Assembly (NCBI GenBank): GCA_002837415.1 | Contig: PJCV01000006.1 | Coordinates: forward strand, 1-64,000 | Direction: 5' to 3' | Source of the DNA: Actinomycetales bacterium SN12 | Lineage (GTDB): Bacteria > Actinomycetota > Actinomycetes > Actinomycetales > Microbacteriaceae | Length of the DNA stretch: 64,000 nucleotides | Shown here: positions 12,211 to 20,545 of the stretch, piece by piece | Numbering within the stretch: the first letter of the stretch is position 1 | Layout: each line of letters starts with the position of its first letter | Position numbers and translations under genes: made by a program | Notes under the pieces: model-generated | Databases searched by the model: none | Told to the model about the DNA's origin: nothing | Seen by the model: only the letters and a program-made list of their open reading frames with translations

Positions 12211-12216
12211 ACCTTA
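12211..12216 (-). promoter_or_regulatory. -10 box, leaderless, argC
   Basis: TAAGGT on the minus strand ends 6 nt before the argC ATG. No convincing -35 is present. If used, argC would be made independently of the upstream leader ORF. Confidence 0.4.
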
Positions 12217-12298
12217 ACGGTCGGTGCTCGGTCGGCCCCGAGGATGACGCGGGGTGCGAGCGATGGACGGGCCGGGGCGGCGACACCGGCTCCCTCCG

Positions 12299-12364
12299 AT
12301 ATGGGTCCCTGAGCTTGTCGATATGGGTCCCTGAGCTTGTCGATATGGGTCCCTGAGCTTGTCG
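12299..12364. repeat. three tandem copies of REP-like element
   Basis: Three perfect 22-bp direct repeats start at 12299, 12321 and 12343 (each ATATGGGTCCCTGAGC then TTGTCG). The last copy continues into AAGGG, giving the full element. They lie in the 360-bp gap between argC and the SDR gene. Apart from these repeats and the short leader ORF, the gap 12205-12565 holds nothing else I can support. Confidence 0.85.
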
Positions 12365-12387
12365 AAGGGCGGAGAGCGCGGGGTCGC

Positions 12388-12471
12388 CTAGAGTCGGCGG
12401 CCACCGCGGCGTCGGCGCACAGGAGCGACGCTGAAGACGAGCGTCTGCGAGAGCTGTGCGACCGAGGGCAT
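12388..12471 (-). CDS. candidate Arg-rich leader peptide upstream of argC
   Basis: A 27-codon ORF with an ATG at 12469-12471 and a TAG stop at 12388-12390. It ends APVRRRRGGRRL, i.e. six arginines in the last nine codons, two of them CGA. It is leaderless-like: TACTGT ends 6 nt before the ATG and TTGCGG lies 18 nt further up. It is on the same strand as the arginine operon, 183 nt upstream of argC. This is the arrangement of an amino-acid-sensing leader peptide such as those of his and trp operons. No strong terminator hairpin with a U-tract is visible between its stop and argC. Arginine runs also arise by chance in GC-rich DNA, so this stays a hypothesis. Confidence 0.4.
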   Translation of the reverse strand: MPSVAQLSQTLVFSVAPVRRRRGGRRL

Positions 12472-12477
12472 GCCGCG

Positions 12478-12507
12478 ACAGTAGCGCCGCGGGCGCGGCA
12501 TCCGCAA
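12478..12507 (-). promoter_or_regulatory. candidate promoter of Arg-rich leader ORF
   Basis: TTGCGG (12502-12507) and TACTGT (12478-12483) on the minus strand are 18 nt apart, and the -10 ends 6 nt before the leader ORF start codon. Confidence 0.4.
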
Positions 12508-12565
12508 ATCCGCCACGTCCCGGCGGAGAGGGATGCCGCCGATCGCAGGACCTGCACCTCGGATG

Positions 12566-13537
12566 TCAGGGCGATGTCAGCTGGTCGATGAGCGCGCGTT
12601 CGTCTTCACGGCTGAGTCCTGCGCGGCGCTCCCGATCGAGGCCGCGGGCGCGCTCGTCGTCGAGGACGACGCGGATCGTCTCCTCGAGCGGTCGGAACGA
12701 CCCGCCTGCCGCGCGGAACGCGGAGTTGTCACGGCGCATGAAGCCGGGCATGTCGGCGGGCAGCCAGAGCGGCAACGACCTCTCCCCCATCCAGTACTGC
12801 ACGCCGTGCGCCTCGAGCCACCCATCGCCCGCCTCCAGAAGCTCTCCGCTGTGTCCGGCGGCGGCGCGGATGCGGCTGAGCAGCTCAGCGAGCGGATGCA
12901 CGTCGCCGATGGCGTTCACGATCCCGTGGCGCGGCTCACCGGTGAGGAAGGCGGCGAGGTCGTCGACGTCGATCACCTGCACCGCACGTCCGGCCAGCTC
13001 CGGGACCAGCACGGGGTCGATGCCCGCGCGCGCGAAGGCCGCCGCCCAGTAGCCGAACCGGTCGCTGGGGTCCCCCTCGCCCACGATGAGTCCAGGCCGC
13101 ACGATGAGCGCCCGGTCTGCGAGCGTCATCACGGCGTCCTCCGCCGCGACCTTCTGCGCGCCGTATTCGTACTCGTCACCCGGCTGGGCGGGCGGATGCC
13201 GGATGCCCGACTCGTCGAGTCCCGTGGTCGTGTCGTCGGAGTACACCGACATCGACGACACGTACGTCCAGTGATCGGCTCGGTCGCCGAGCGCGGCGAC
13301 GGCCGCGGCGACGTGGTCAGCGCGGGAGGAGATGTCGACGACCTCGTCCCAGCGCTGCTCGGCGAGCCGATCGTAGACCCCCGGGTCGTGCCGGTCACCG
13401 CGGAGCAGCTCCGTGCCGGCCGGCGCCGGGCGCTCTCCGCGTCCGAGACAGGTCACGGCGGCACCGGCACCCCGCCACCGCGTCGCGATCCGCCCCGAGA
13501 GCCATCCTGTTCCGCCGAGCACGAGCACCTGGGTCAT
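12566..13537 (-). CDS. NAD(P)-dependent epimerase/dehydratase (extended SDR-like)
   Basis: A 323-residue Rossmann-fold protein. The nucleotide-binding motif GGTGWLSG is at residues 8-15, and YVSSMSVYSD (about 90-100) is the typical SDR serine block. A clear YxxxK follows only weakly (YEYGAQKVAAED), so catalysis is probable but the substrate is unknown. It is related to atypical SDRs annotated as reductases or epimerases. No operon partner is present. The start MTQVLVLGG is placed directly before the first beta strand, as is usual. Confidence 0.75.
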   Translation of the reverse strand: MTQVLVLGGTGWLSGRIATRWRGAGAAVTCLGRGERPAPAGTELLRGDRHDPGVYDRLAEQRWDEVVDISSRADHVAAAVAALGDRADHWTYVSSMSVYSDDTTTGLDESGIRHPPAQPGDEYEYGAQKVAAEDAVMTLADRALIVRPGLIVGEGDPSDRFGYWAAAFARAGIDPVLVPELAGRAVQVIDVDDLAAFLTGEPRHGIVNAIGDVHPLAELLSRIRAAAGHSGELLEAGDGWLEAHGVQYWMGERSLPLWLPADMPGFMRRDNSAFRAAGGSFRPLEETIRVVLDDERARGLDRERRAGLSREDERALIDQLTSP

Positions 13538-13628
13538 GCCGCAATGACAGCACCGGCACCGTGTGAGCGGAAGTGATTCCGCTCAGAGCGGACGAAACAC
13601 AGCGCAGAGGGAACACAGACCGGAACGC

Positions 13629-13670
13629 AGAGCAGCCCTCCTGCGCCGGTCGGCTCAGGAGGGCTGCTCT
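13629..13670 (-). terminator. terminator of pheST operon
   Basis: A perfect 15-bp stem (13629-13643 with 13656-13670, arm AGAGCAGCCCTCCTG) with a 12-nt loop, located 9 bp after the pheT stop. No long U-tract is present, as is common in actinobacteria. Confidence 0.85.
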
Positions 13671-13678
13671 GGGTGCGA

Positions 13679-16195
13679 TCAGTCGCGGATGCTCGCACCG
13701 AAGCGCTCGGTGGCGACGGCGACGCCGGCGAGCTTCGCCTCGGTCGCCTCGGGCGCGGTGAGCGTGCGGTCGGATGCCCGGAAGCGCAGCGCGAAGCTGA
13801 GGCTCTTCTGCCCCTCGCCCAGCCCCTCGCCGCGGTAGTCGTCGACGAGACGCGCCGACTCGAGCAGCTCGCCTGCGCCCTCGATGAGCGCGGTGCGGAC
13901 CTCGGATGCCGGCACCTCCACGCCCACCACGAGCGAGACGTCCTGCGTCGCGGCGGGGAAGGTCGACAGCGACTCGGCCACGACCCGGTGACCGGCGAGG
14001 GTGAGCACGCGGTCGAGATCGAGCTCGAGCACGCACGCGCGTCCGGGAAGGTCGGCGTCGGCCGACACCTGCGGGTGCAGTTCGCCGACATAGCCGACCT
14101 GCTCGCCGTTCACGCTCAGCACGCCGGCGCGGCCCGGGTGCAGCGCCGCACGCTGCGTCTGCTTGACGTCGATCTCGACGCCGGCGGCAACCGCGATCAC
14201 CCTGACCGCATCGAGCGCGTCGGAGAGATCGACGTGCTCGGCCGCACGGCCGGGCTGCCGGGGCGTGATGTTCCCGGTCAGCAGCGCCGAGACGAGACGC
14301 GGCTGCGGCGGGATCGACGCGTCGAGCTCGGCGAGCGTCTCATCAGAGGGACGCTGACCCAGTGGCGGCACGAAGTCGGTGCCGTACGCGATGCCCTCCT
14401 CGGGCGTGAACACCGAGCCGACCTCGAACAGCGCCAGGTCGACGAGTCCGCGCGAGATGTTGCGGTGCGCGGTCTGGAGGAGTCCCGGGATCAGCGACCG
14501 GCGCAGGAACGGCGCCTGGCCGTCGAGAGCGTTGGCCAGACGGATACTGGGCAGGTGCGCCCCGCTCGCCGAGCCGTGCAGATCGTTCTGTTCCTCCGTG
14601 GTGAACGGGAACGAGGGCGTCTCGACGAAGCCGGCCGCGGCGAGCGCGTCCGCCACTCGGGTGCGCGCGATCTGCAGCGCGGTGTACCCCCGGCCGGACG
14701 GCGGGGTCGGCAGGATCGAGGGGATGCGGTCGAGCCCGTGGATGCGGGCGACCTCCTCGACGAGCGTCCACTTGTCGGTCAGGTCGCGTCGCCAGCTCGG
14801 CGGGATGACGAACCAGCCCTGTGGCTCGGTCCCTGAGTCGGTCGAAGGGTGCACCTCGGCGCCGATCATCTCCAGCGCACCGACGATCTCCTCGTCGGTG
14901 TAGTCGACGCCCACGACGCCCTCCGTGAACCCGCCGGGCAGGTCGATTCCGGGGATCTCGACCTCGGCGTAGAGCGCACCGCCCTCATCGGTCAGCGTTC
15001 CACCTGCGAGCTCGACCATGAGGTCTGCGACCCGCCGGGCGGCTACGAACGGGATCAGCGGGTCGACGCCGCGCTCGAAGCGCTTCGACGCCTCGCTGGG
15101 CAGCTTGTGCCGGCGAGCCGTGCGGGCGATGGTGACGGGATCGAAGGTGGCGGCCTCGATGAGCACGTTGCGGGTGTCGCCGCTCATCTCGGTGGTGCCG
15201 CCGCCCATGACACCGGCGAGGCCGATGGGACCTGACCCGTCGGTGATCAGCAGGTCCTCGACGTGCAGGGCGCGATCCTGTCCGTCGAGCGTGGTCATCC
15301 GCTCGCCCTCGACCGCACGGCGCACGACGATGCCGCCCTGCAGCCTGTCGAGGTCGTACCCGTGGATCGGGTTGCCGAGCTCGAGCATCACGTAGTTGGT
15401 GATGTCGATCAGCACGCCGAGCGAGCGCATCCCCGCCAGGCTCAGCCGTGCGATCATCCACGGCGGAGTGGGGCGGGACGGGTCGACGTCGCGCACGACG
15501 CGCACGACGAACTCGGTGGCGCCGACCGCGCCGCGGATGGGCGCCTGATCGTCGACGCGGACCTCGAATCCGGATCCGGGCTGCAGCTCGGCGAAGTCGC
15601 GCTCGGCGGGGTCGCGGAACTCTCCGCCGGTGGCGTGCGAGTACTCGCGGGCCAGACCGCGCAGCGAGAATGCGTACCCGCGGTCGGGCGTCACATTCAC
15701 GTCGACGGCGAAGTCGTCGAGGTGCAGCAGAGCGATGGCATCCGCCCCGACCTCCGGGTCGAGACCGAGGGCCGAGAGAACGATGATGCCGTCGTGCTCG
15801 TCGCCGAGACCCAGCTCACGCGCCGAGGCGATCATGCCGTCGGAGACATGACCGTAGGTCTTGCGGGCCGAGATCGGGAAAGGACCGGGCAGCACGGCAC
15901 CGGGCAGGCTCACCACGACCTTGTCGCCGACGACGAAGTTGTGGGCGCCGCAGACGATGCCCCTGGGCTCGGCCTCGCCTACATCGACCTGGCACCAGTT
16001 GATCGTCTTGCCGTTCTTCTGCGGCTCGGGCTCGATCGACAGCACCTGCCCGACCACGACAGGGCCGGAGATCTCGAAGCGGTGGATGTCCTCCTCTTCG
16101 AAGCCGACCGACACGAACGCGGCCAGCACGTCCTCGGCCGTGGCATCGGCTGCCACATCGACGTACTCGCGCAGCCAGGAGATCGGAACGCGCAT
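13679..16195 (-). CDS. pheT: phenylalanyl-tRNA synthetase beta subunit
   Basis: An 838-residue subunit of the (alpha-beta)2 enzyme. The N-terminus MRVPISWLREYVDV is typical. A tRNA-binding OB domain follows (about 40-160), then the B3/B4 editing region, the B5 domain, a catalytic-like core and the C-terminal anticodon-binding FDX-ACB domain ending LRFRASDRTLT with ATERFGASIRD. Its ATG shares one base with the pheS stop (TGATG), so the two subunits are coupled. A REP-like element copy encodes HPSTDSGTEP at about residues 448-457. It is followed by a strong terminator. Confidence 0.96.
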   Translation of the reverse strand: MRVPISWLREYVDVAADATAEDVLAAFVSVGFEEEDIHRFEISGPVVVGQVLSIEPEPQKNGKTINWCQVDVGEAEPRGIVCGAHNFVVGDKVVVSLPGAVLPGPFPISARKTYGHVSDGMIASARELGLGDEHDGIIVLSALGLDPEVGADAIALLHLDDFAVDVNVTPDRGYAFSLRGLAREYSHATGGEFRDPAERDFAELQPGSGFEVRVDDQAPIRGAVGATEFVVRVVRDVDPSRPTPPWMIARLSLAGMRSLGVLIDITNYVMLELGNPIHGYDLDRLQGGIVVRRAVEGERMTTLDGQDRALHVEDLLITDGSGPIGLAGVMGGGTTEMSGDTRNVLIEAATFDPVTIARTARRHKLPSEASKRFERGVDPLIPFVAARRVADLMVELAGGTLTDEGGALYAEVEIPGIDLPGGFTEGVVGVDYTDEEIVGALEMIGAEVHPSTDSGTEPQGWFVIPPSWRRDLTDKWTLVEEVARIHGLDRIPSILPTPPSGRGYTALQIARTRVADALAAAGFVETPSFPFTTEEQNDLHGSASGAHLPSIRLANALDGQAPFLRRSLIPGLLQTAHRNISRGLVDLALFEVGSVFTPEEGIAYGTDFVPPLGQRPSDETLAELDASIPPQPRLVSALLTGNITPRQPGRAAEHVDLSDALDAVRVIAVAAGVEIDVKQTQRAALHPGRAGVLSVNGEQVGYVGELHPQVSADADLPGRACVLELDLDRVLTLAGHRVVAESLSTFPAATQDVSLVVGVEVPASEVRTALIEGAGELLESARLVDDYRGEGLGEGQKSLSFALRFRASDRTLTAPEATEAKLAGVAVATERFGASIRD
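14828..14849. repeat. REP-like element copy inside pheT
   Basis: A 22-bp copy (GGTCCCTGAGT then CGGTCGAAGGG on the plus strand), in frame and giving PSTDSGT in PheT. It is read in the same frame as the argC and rph copies. Confidence 0.65.
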
Positions 16196-17244
16196 CACAC
16201 CACCATCCCGAACTGCTCGCTGAAGCGCACATCGCCCTCTGCCATGTCGCGCATGTCCTTCACGTCGCTGCGGAACATCAGGGCGCGCTCGACGCCGATG
16301 CCGAAGGCGAACCCGCTGTACACCTCGGGGTCGATGCCCGCCGCGCGCAGCACGTTCGGGTTGACCATGCCGCAGCCGCCCCACTCGATCCAGCGCGCAC
16401 CGCCCGTGAAGGTCGGGTGCCACAGGTCGAACTCCGCGGAGGGCTCGGTGAACGGGAAGTAGTTGGTGCGCAGCCGCGTCTTCGCCTCGGCGCCGAACAG
16501 CTGCCGGGCGAGGTGGTCGAGCGTGCCCTTGAGGTGCGCCATCGTGATGCCCTTGTCGATGACGAGCCCCTCCACCTGGGTGAACACCGGCAGGTGGGTC
16601 GCGTCGAACTCGTCGGTGCGGTACACACGCCCGGGGCAGAGCACGTAGATCGGCAGCTCGCGGTCGAGCATGGAGCGCACCTGCACGGGGCTGGTGTGCG
16701 TGCGCATCACGAGGTGGCGCGACGTCGGGTCGACGTAGAAGGTGTCCTGCTCCTGGCGGGCCGGGTGGTCCTCGTCGAAGTTGAGCGCGTCGAAGTTGAA
16801 CCACTCGTGCTCGAGCTCGGGCCCCTCTGCGACCTCCCACCCCATGCCGACGAAGATGTCGCTGATCTGCTCCTGCATGAGCGGCAGAGGGTGGCGCGCG
16901 CCGGCACGCGAGCGCGACGCGATCGCCGTGATGTCGACGCGCTCCGCCTCGAGTCGAGCCGCCGTCTCGGCCTCGGCGAGCTCGGTCTCCTTGGCGGCGA
17001 GGGCCTGAGTCACGCGGCCCCGGCCCTGCCCGATCAGCTTGCCGAACGCGGCCTTGTGCTCGGGGGCGACCTGACGCATCGACGCGTTCAGCACGGCAAG
17101 CGGAGAGCCCTCGGCGACGTGCGAGGCGCGTGCCGCCTTCAGCTCTGCCGTGTCGGCTGCGGCGCCGATCGCGGCGAGCGCGGCGTCGACGGCGGCCTCC
17201 ACCGCCTCGGGTGTGATCTGGGGTGCTGCGGGCGAGTCTGACAC
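16195..17244 (-). CDS. pheS: phenylalanyl-tRNA synthetase alpha subunit
   Basis: A 349-residue class II synthetase catalytic subunit. The N-terminal coiled-coil (about 10-90) is followed by class II motif 1, motif 2 (the HTSPVQVRSM and GRVYRTDEFDATH regions) and motif 3 (GFAFGIGVERALMF). The GTG at 17242-17244 (VSDSPAAP) is chosen by family length. TAGACT lies 8 nt upstream and no Shine-Dalgarno sequence is visible, so the transcript may be leaderless. There is no T-box or Phe-rich leader upstream. Divergent from the FGGY kinase gene. Confidence 0.96.
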   Translation of the reverse strand: MSDSPAAPQITPEAVEAAVDAALAAIGAAADTAELKAARASHVAEGSPLAVLNASMRQVAPEHKAAFGKLIGQGRGRVTQALAAKETELAEAETAARLEAERVDITAIASRSRAGARHPLPLMQEQISDIFVGMGWEVAEGPELEHEWFNFDALNFDEDHPARQEQDTFYVDPTSRHLVMRTHTSPVQVRSMLDRELPIYVLCPGRVYRTDEFDATHLPVFTQVEGLVIDKGITMAHLKGTLDHLARQLFGAEAKTRLRTNYFPFTEPSAEFDLWHPTFTGGARWIEWGGCGMVNPNVLRAAGIDPEVYSGFAFGIGVERALMFRSDVKDMRDMAEGDVRFSEQFGMVV

Positions 17245-17252
17245 GAGAGAAG

Positions 17253-17258
17253 AGTCTA
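17253..17258 (-). promoter_or_regulatory. -10 box, pheST
   Basis: TAGACT on the minus strand ends 8 nt before the pheS GTG. The -35 is unclear. Confidence 0.4.
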
Positions 17259-17334
17259 CCGGCGCCCCGGATGCCGACCCGCCCGCCGATAGGATCGCCA
17301 ACGACGGCGACCGACGAGCGCGACGGGATGGACG

Positions 17335-18840
17335 ATGACCGCGAACGAACTGCCCACCACGCAGGCCATCACCCTGGTCTCTGCGCCCGCGCCGTACGTG
17401 CTGGCGATCGACATCGGCTCGGGCTCCACCCGCTGCAGCCTGTACGACGCCTACGCCCGACCGATCAAGAAGCGCATCGCCAAGGCGGACCATCTGTTCG
17501 TCGAAGAGTCGGACGGCACCGCCGAGATCGATGCCGATCTGATCGTCGCCGAGGTGGCCGACGTGATCGGCCAGGTGGTGGAGGGCATCGAGCCCGGGCT
17601 CATCCGCGCGGTGGTGATGGACACGTTCGCCTCCTCGCTGGTGTGCGTCGACGCCCGCGGCGATGCCCTGACGCCGTGCTACACCTACGCGGATTCCCGC
17701 TCCGCGGGGCATCTGGCTCAGCTGCGCACCCGCCTGGACGAGGCCGAGGTGCACCAGCGCATCGGCGCACGGCTGCACACCAGCTACCACCCACCGCGCC
17801 TGCTGTGGCTGCAGGACGAGCATCCCGACGTCTTCGCCCGCACGGCGAAATTCCTCTCCCTCGGCGAGTACGTGTACGCGAAGCTGGCCGGCATCGAGGG
17901 CGCGGCGACATCGACGATGGCGTGGGCGGGCATCCTCAACCGGCACACCTGCGAGCTCGACGACGAGCTGCTCGCCGCGGTGGGCGTCGAGCGGTCGCGC
18001 TTCGCGCCGATCGTCGATCCCGACGAGCCGATCACCGCGGTCTCCCCCGACGTCGCGCGGCGCTGGCCGGCCCTCGAAGGGGCGGCATGGTTCCCTGCGG
18101 TGCCGGACGGATACGCGTCGAACGTCGGGGTGGGCGCGTCAGCGCCGGACACCGCCGCCCTGTCAGCGGCCACGTCGGGTGCGATCCGCGTGATCGTCGA
18201 CGGGACCCCCGATGTGCTGCCCTCGGGACTGTGGGCCTACCGCATCTCCCGCACGCAGTCGATCCTCGGCGGCGCGCTCAACGATGTCGGACGCGTGACG
18301 CTCTGGCTGCAGGCGACGCTCGCTCCCCTCTCCTACGAGGAGATCGACGAGCTGCTGCGCGCCGCACCCGAGGACGGCACGCCGCTCATGCTCCCTTTCC
18401 TCACCGGCGAGCGGGCCACCGGATGGGCGGGCAGCGCGCGTGCCGCACTGACCGGGGTGTCATCGGCCTCGGGGCCGCGCGAGCTGTGGCGGGGCGCGGC
18501 CGAGGGCATCGCCGTCTCGTACCAGCGGGTGTTCGAGCAGCTGCACGAGGTGAGCCCCGGCATCGAGCGCGTGATCGCCTCGGGCGGCGTCACCGGCGCC
18601 TTCCCCTCGCTGATGTCGGTGGTCGCGCAGGCGCTCGGGTTCCCTGTTCAGGTGGTCAAGGTGAAGCGCGTCACGATGCGCGGAGCCGCCGCCATCGCCC
18701 TGTCGGTGCTGCAGCCCGAGCATCCGCTGGCGATCATCCCGCAGACCGCTCGCACCGAACCGGATGCCGGGCAGCGGGAGTACTACGACGACCTGCGGCG
18801 CCGGTTCGACGAGGCGTACGCGGCCATCATCGCCAGCTGA
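17335..18840 (+). CDS. FGGY-family carbohydrate kinase (gluconokinase-like)
   Basis: A 501-residue sugar kinase with two actin-like domains. The phosphate-1 motif AIDIGSGSTRCSLYD is at about 24-38, the linker region PFLTGERATGWAGSARAAL at about 345-365, and the adenosine motif IASGGVTGAFPSLMSVVAQAL at about 415-435. Members phosphorylate gluconate, xylulose, glycerol or similar sugars. The GERxxGW pattern is frequent in gluconate kinases, but the substrate is not certain. No transporter or dehydrogenase stands nearby. The ATG at 17335 gives the expected length, and GGGATGGACG upstream may serve as a weak ribosome site. Confidence 0.8.
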   Translation: MTANELPTTQAITLVSAPAPYVLAIDIGSGSTRCSLYDAYARPIKKRIAKADHLFVEESDGTAEIDADLIVAEVADVIGQVVEGIEPGLIRAVVMDTFASSLVCVDARGDALTPCYTYADSRSAGHLAQLRTRLDEAEVHQRIGARLHTSYHPPRLLWLQDEHPDVFARTAKFLSLGEYVYAKLAGIEGAATSTMAWAGILNRHTCELDDELLAAVGVERSRFAPIVDPDEPITAVSPDVARRWPALEGAAWFPAVPDGYASNVGVGASAPDTAALSAATSGAIRVIVDGTPDVLPSGLWAYRISRTQSILGGALNDVGRVTLWLQATLAPLSYEEIDELLRAAPEDGTPLMLPFLTGERATGWAGSARAALTGVSSASGPRELWRGAAEGIAVSYQRVFEQLHEVSPGIERVIASGGVTGAFPSLMSVVAQALGFPVQVVKVKRVTMRGAAAIALSVLQPEHPLAIIPQTARTEPDAGQREYYDDLRRRFDEAYAAIIAS

Positions 18841-18858
18841 GAGCGGCCCGGAACGAAA

Positions 18859-18886
18859 GAAGGCGCCCCCGGACGGGGGCGCCTTC
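18859..18886. terminator. bidirectional terminator, FGGY kinase / gluD
   Basis: A perfect 12-bp stem (GAAGGCGCCCCC with its complement) and a GGAC loop between two convergent genes. It has A- and T-containing flanks on both sides, so it can serve both strands. Confidence 0.85.
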
Positions 18887-18895
18887 GCTCTTCTG

Positions 18896-19831
18896 TCAGA
18901 TCTGGGTGGGCGGCATGCCCGAGCCGGGATCGAACTTGCCGGCGCCGCGCTGCATGGCGATGACCTCGGTCACCGTCGACTCGCCGTGGATGCGGGGGTC
19001 GCCGCCGGCATCCGGGGTGTAGCCCTTGAGCTTCGCGGAGTGACGCGTGCGCACCTCGACCCACTTCGCCACGCCGGCGAGGATCAGGCAGAGCGCGATG
19101 TAGATGCCGCCGATCACGAACGCCGACTGCAGGATGGGGCGACCCTGCTGCGAGCTGAGCAGCTTCGCGTAATACAGCAGCTCGGGGTAGGTGATGATGA
19201 AGCCGAGCGCGGTGTCCTTGAGGGTGACCACGAGCTGCGCGACGATCACGGGCAGCATCGCGCGCACCGCCTGCGGCAGCAGGATGAGGCGCATCACGCC
19301 GCTCTTGCGGAGGCCGATCGCGTACCCGGCCTCCTTCTGCCCCTTGGGCAGTGATTCGATGCCGGCGCGCAGCGCCTCGGCGAGCACCGAGCCGTTGTAA
19401 ACGGTCAGCCCGATGACGACGGCCCAGTACGGCTCCATATCCACGCCTACGACGGGCAGGCCGTAGTACAGCAGCATCATGAACACGAGCACGGGCACGG
19501 CGCGGAACAGCTCGATGATCACGCCGACCGGGATGCGCACCCACGCGTGGTCGGAGAGGCGTCCGATGGCGAGCACGAAGCCGAGGATGAGACTCAGCAC
19601 GGCGGCGAGCGCGAAGGCGCCGAGGGTCTTGCCCAGAGCGCCGAGAATGCCCTTCCAGACGTTCGCGAAGGTGAAGACGTACCACTTCTGCGGCTCGAAC
19701 TGCCCGGTGCTGTACATCCGGAAGACGACGAAGCCGATCGCGGCCAGCACGACGAGGATGGTGACCACAGCGAGGATGCGGTTGCGGACGATCGCCCGGG
19801 GGCCGGGGACGTCGTAGAGCACTGAGGTCAT
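18896..19831 (-). CDS. gluD: glutamate ABC transporter permease
   Basis: A 311-residue inner-membrane permease of the polar amino-acid type. One N-terminal transmembrane helix (about 20-45) precedes the five-helix transport domain, which carries the conserved cytoplasmic EAA loop (EALRAGIESLPKGQKEAGYAIG). The ATG at 19829-19831 is preferred: it overlaps the gluC stop (ATGA) and has GGAGG 8 nt upstream. The upstream GTG alternative would lie in the ribosome site itself. The last about 60 residues are a hydrophilic tail. This is the last gene of gluABCD. Confidence 0.92.
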   Translation of the reverse strand: MTSVLYDVPGPRAIVRNRILAVVTILVVLAAIGFVVFRMYSTGQFEPQKWYVFTFANVWKGILGALGKTLGAFALAAVLSLILGFVLAIGRLSDHAWVRIPVGVIIELFRAVPVLVFMMLLYYGLPVVGVDMEPYWAVVIGLTVYNGSVLAEALRAGIESLPKGQKEAGYAIGLRKSGVMRLILLPQAVRAMLPVIVAQLVVTLKDTALGFIITYPELLYYAKLLSSQQGRPILQSAFVIGGIYIALCLILAGVAKWVEVRTRHSAKLKGYTPDAGGDPRIHGESTVTEVIAMQRGAGKFDPGSGMPPTQI

Positions 19832-20484
19832 CGTGCGATCCTCCACTTGTTCTCGAGGTGGCGCTGCACCGCGCTCATCGCGAGCACGAGCACCACGAAC
19901 ACCACGGCGACCCAGAGCAGGACCTCCATCGGGTTGCCCGGCCGCCCGGGAGCGTCGTTGATGGTGGCGCGGAGTGCGGCGAGCTCGGCGATGGAGAAGC
20001 CGGCCGCGACGGTGGTGTTCTTGAGCAGTGCGATGAAGACGCTCATCATGGGCGGGACCACCGAGCGGAACGCCTGCGGCAGCACGATCAGCGTCATGAC
20101 CTGCCCGAAGGGGAGGCCGATGGCGCGTGCGGCCTCGGCCTGCCCGACCGGCACGGTGTTGATTCCCGCTCGCAGCACCTCCGCCACGTAGGTGGCGGTG
20201 TAGATGCCGATGGCGAGGATGCCGAGCACGGTGTTCGACAGATCGGGGAGCCCGAGCTGCGGGTAGCCGAACACGAAGAAGAAGAAGACCAGCGTGAGTG
20301 GGGTGTTGCGGATGATGTTCACGTACGCGGTACCCACGCCGCGGGCGATCGGCACCGGCGAGACGCGCATCGCGCCGACGATGATGCCGAGCACGAGCGC
20401 GATCAGCCCGCCGATGAAGAACACCAGCAGCGTGTTCGCGATCGCCCCACCCCAGAGGTCGAGGTTTCCGAAGATGACGTCCAC
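19828..20484 (-). CDS. gluC: glutamate ABC transporter permease
   Basis: A 218-residue permease with five predicted membrane helices and the EAA loop EVLRAGINTVPVGQAEAARAIG. It pairs with GluD to form the channel. The GTG at 20482-20484 (VDVIFGNLDLWGG) is favoured because AAGGGAAG lies 5 nt upstream. An in-frame ATG 21 nt earlier abuts the hairpin and lacks a ribosome site. It is separated from gluB by a stable hairpin that may lower its expression relative to the binding protein. Confidence 0.92.
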   Translation of the reverse strand: MDVIFGNLDLWGGAIANTLLVFFIGGLIALVLGIIVGAMRVSPVPIARGVGTAYVNIIRNTPLTLVFFFFVFGYPQLGLPDLSNTVLGILAIGIYTATYVAEVLRAGINTVPVGQAEAARAIGLPFGQVMTLIVLPQAFRSVVPPMMSVFIALLKNTTVAAGFSIAELAALRATINDAPGRPGNPMEVLLWVAVVFVVLVLAMSAVQRHLENKWRIAR

Positions 20485-20508
20485 GCCGTCTTCCCTTCCC
20501 AGCATGTG

Positions 20509-20539
20509 TTCGGGGCGGCCCGGTCAGGGCCGCCCCGAA
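20509..20539 (-). terminator. intercistronic hairpin gluB/gluC
   Basis: A perfect 13-bp GC-rich stem (TTCGGGGCGGCCC with its complement) and a 5-nt loop between the binding-protein and permease genes. Such hairpins commonly cause partial termination or protect the upstream message, so that binding protein exceeds permease. That role is inferred. Confidence 0.75.
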
Positions 20540-20545
20540 AGGTGA

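Noticed and set aside
12201..12557. A 118-codon open frame on the minus strand in the argC upstream gap
   Set aside because: It runs through the REP-like repeats, is Arg/Ser-rich throughout and has no ribosome site. It looks like a chance GC-rich frame. Only the separate 27-codon frame with a promoter is worth keeping.
13679..16840. A 1053-codon frame extending PheT into pheS
   Set aside because: The extension overlaps the genuine pheS gene in a different frame. PheT begins at the MRVPISWL start at 16195.
17245..17334. Phe-rich leader peptide or attenuator upstream of pheS
   Set aside because: The 90-bp gap has no small frame with Phe codons and no terminator-like hairpin.
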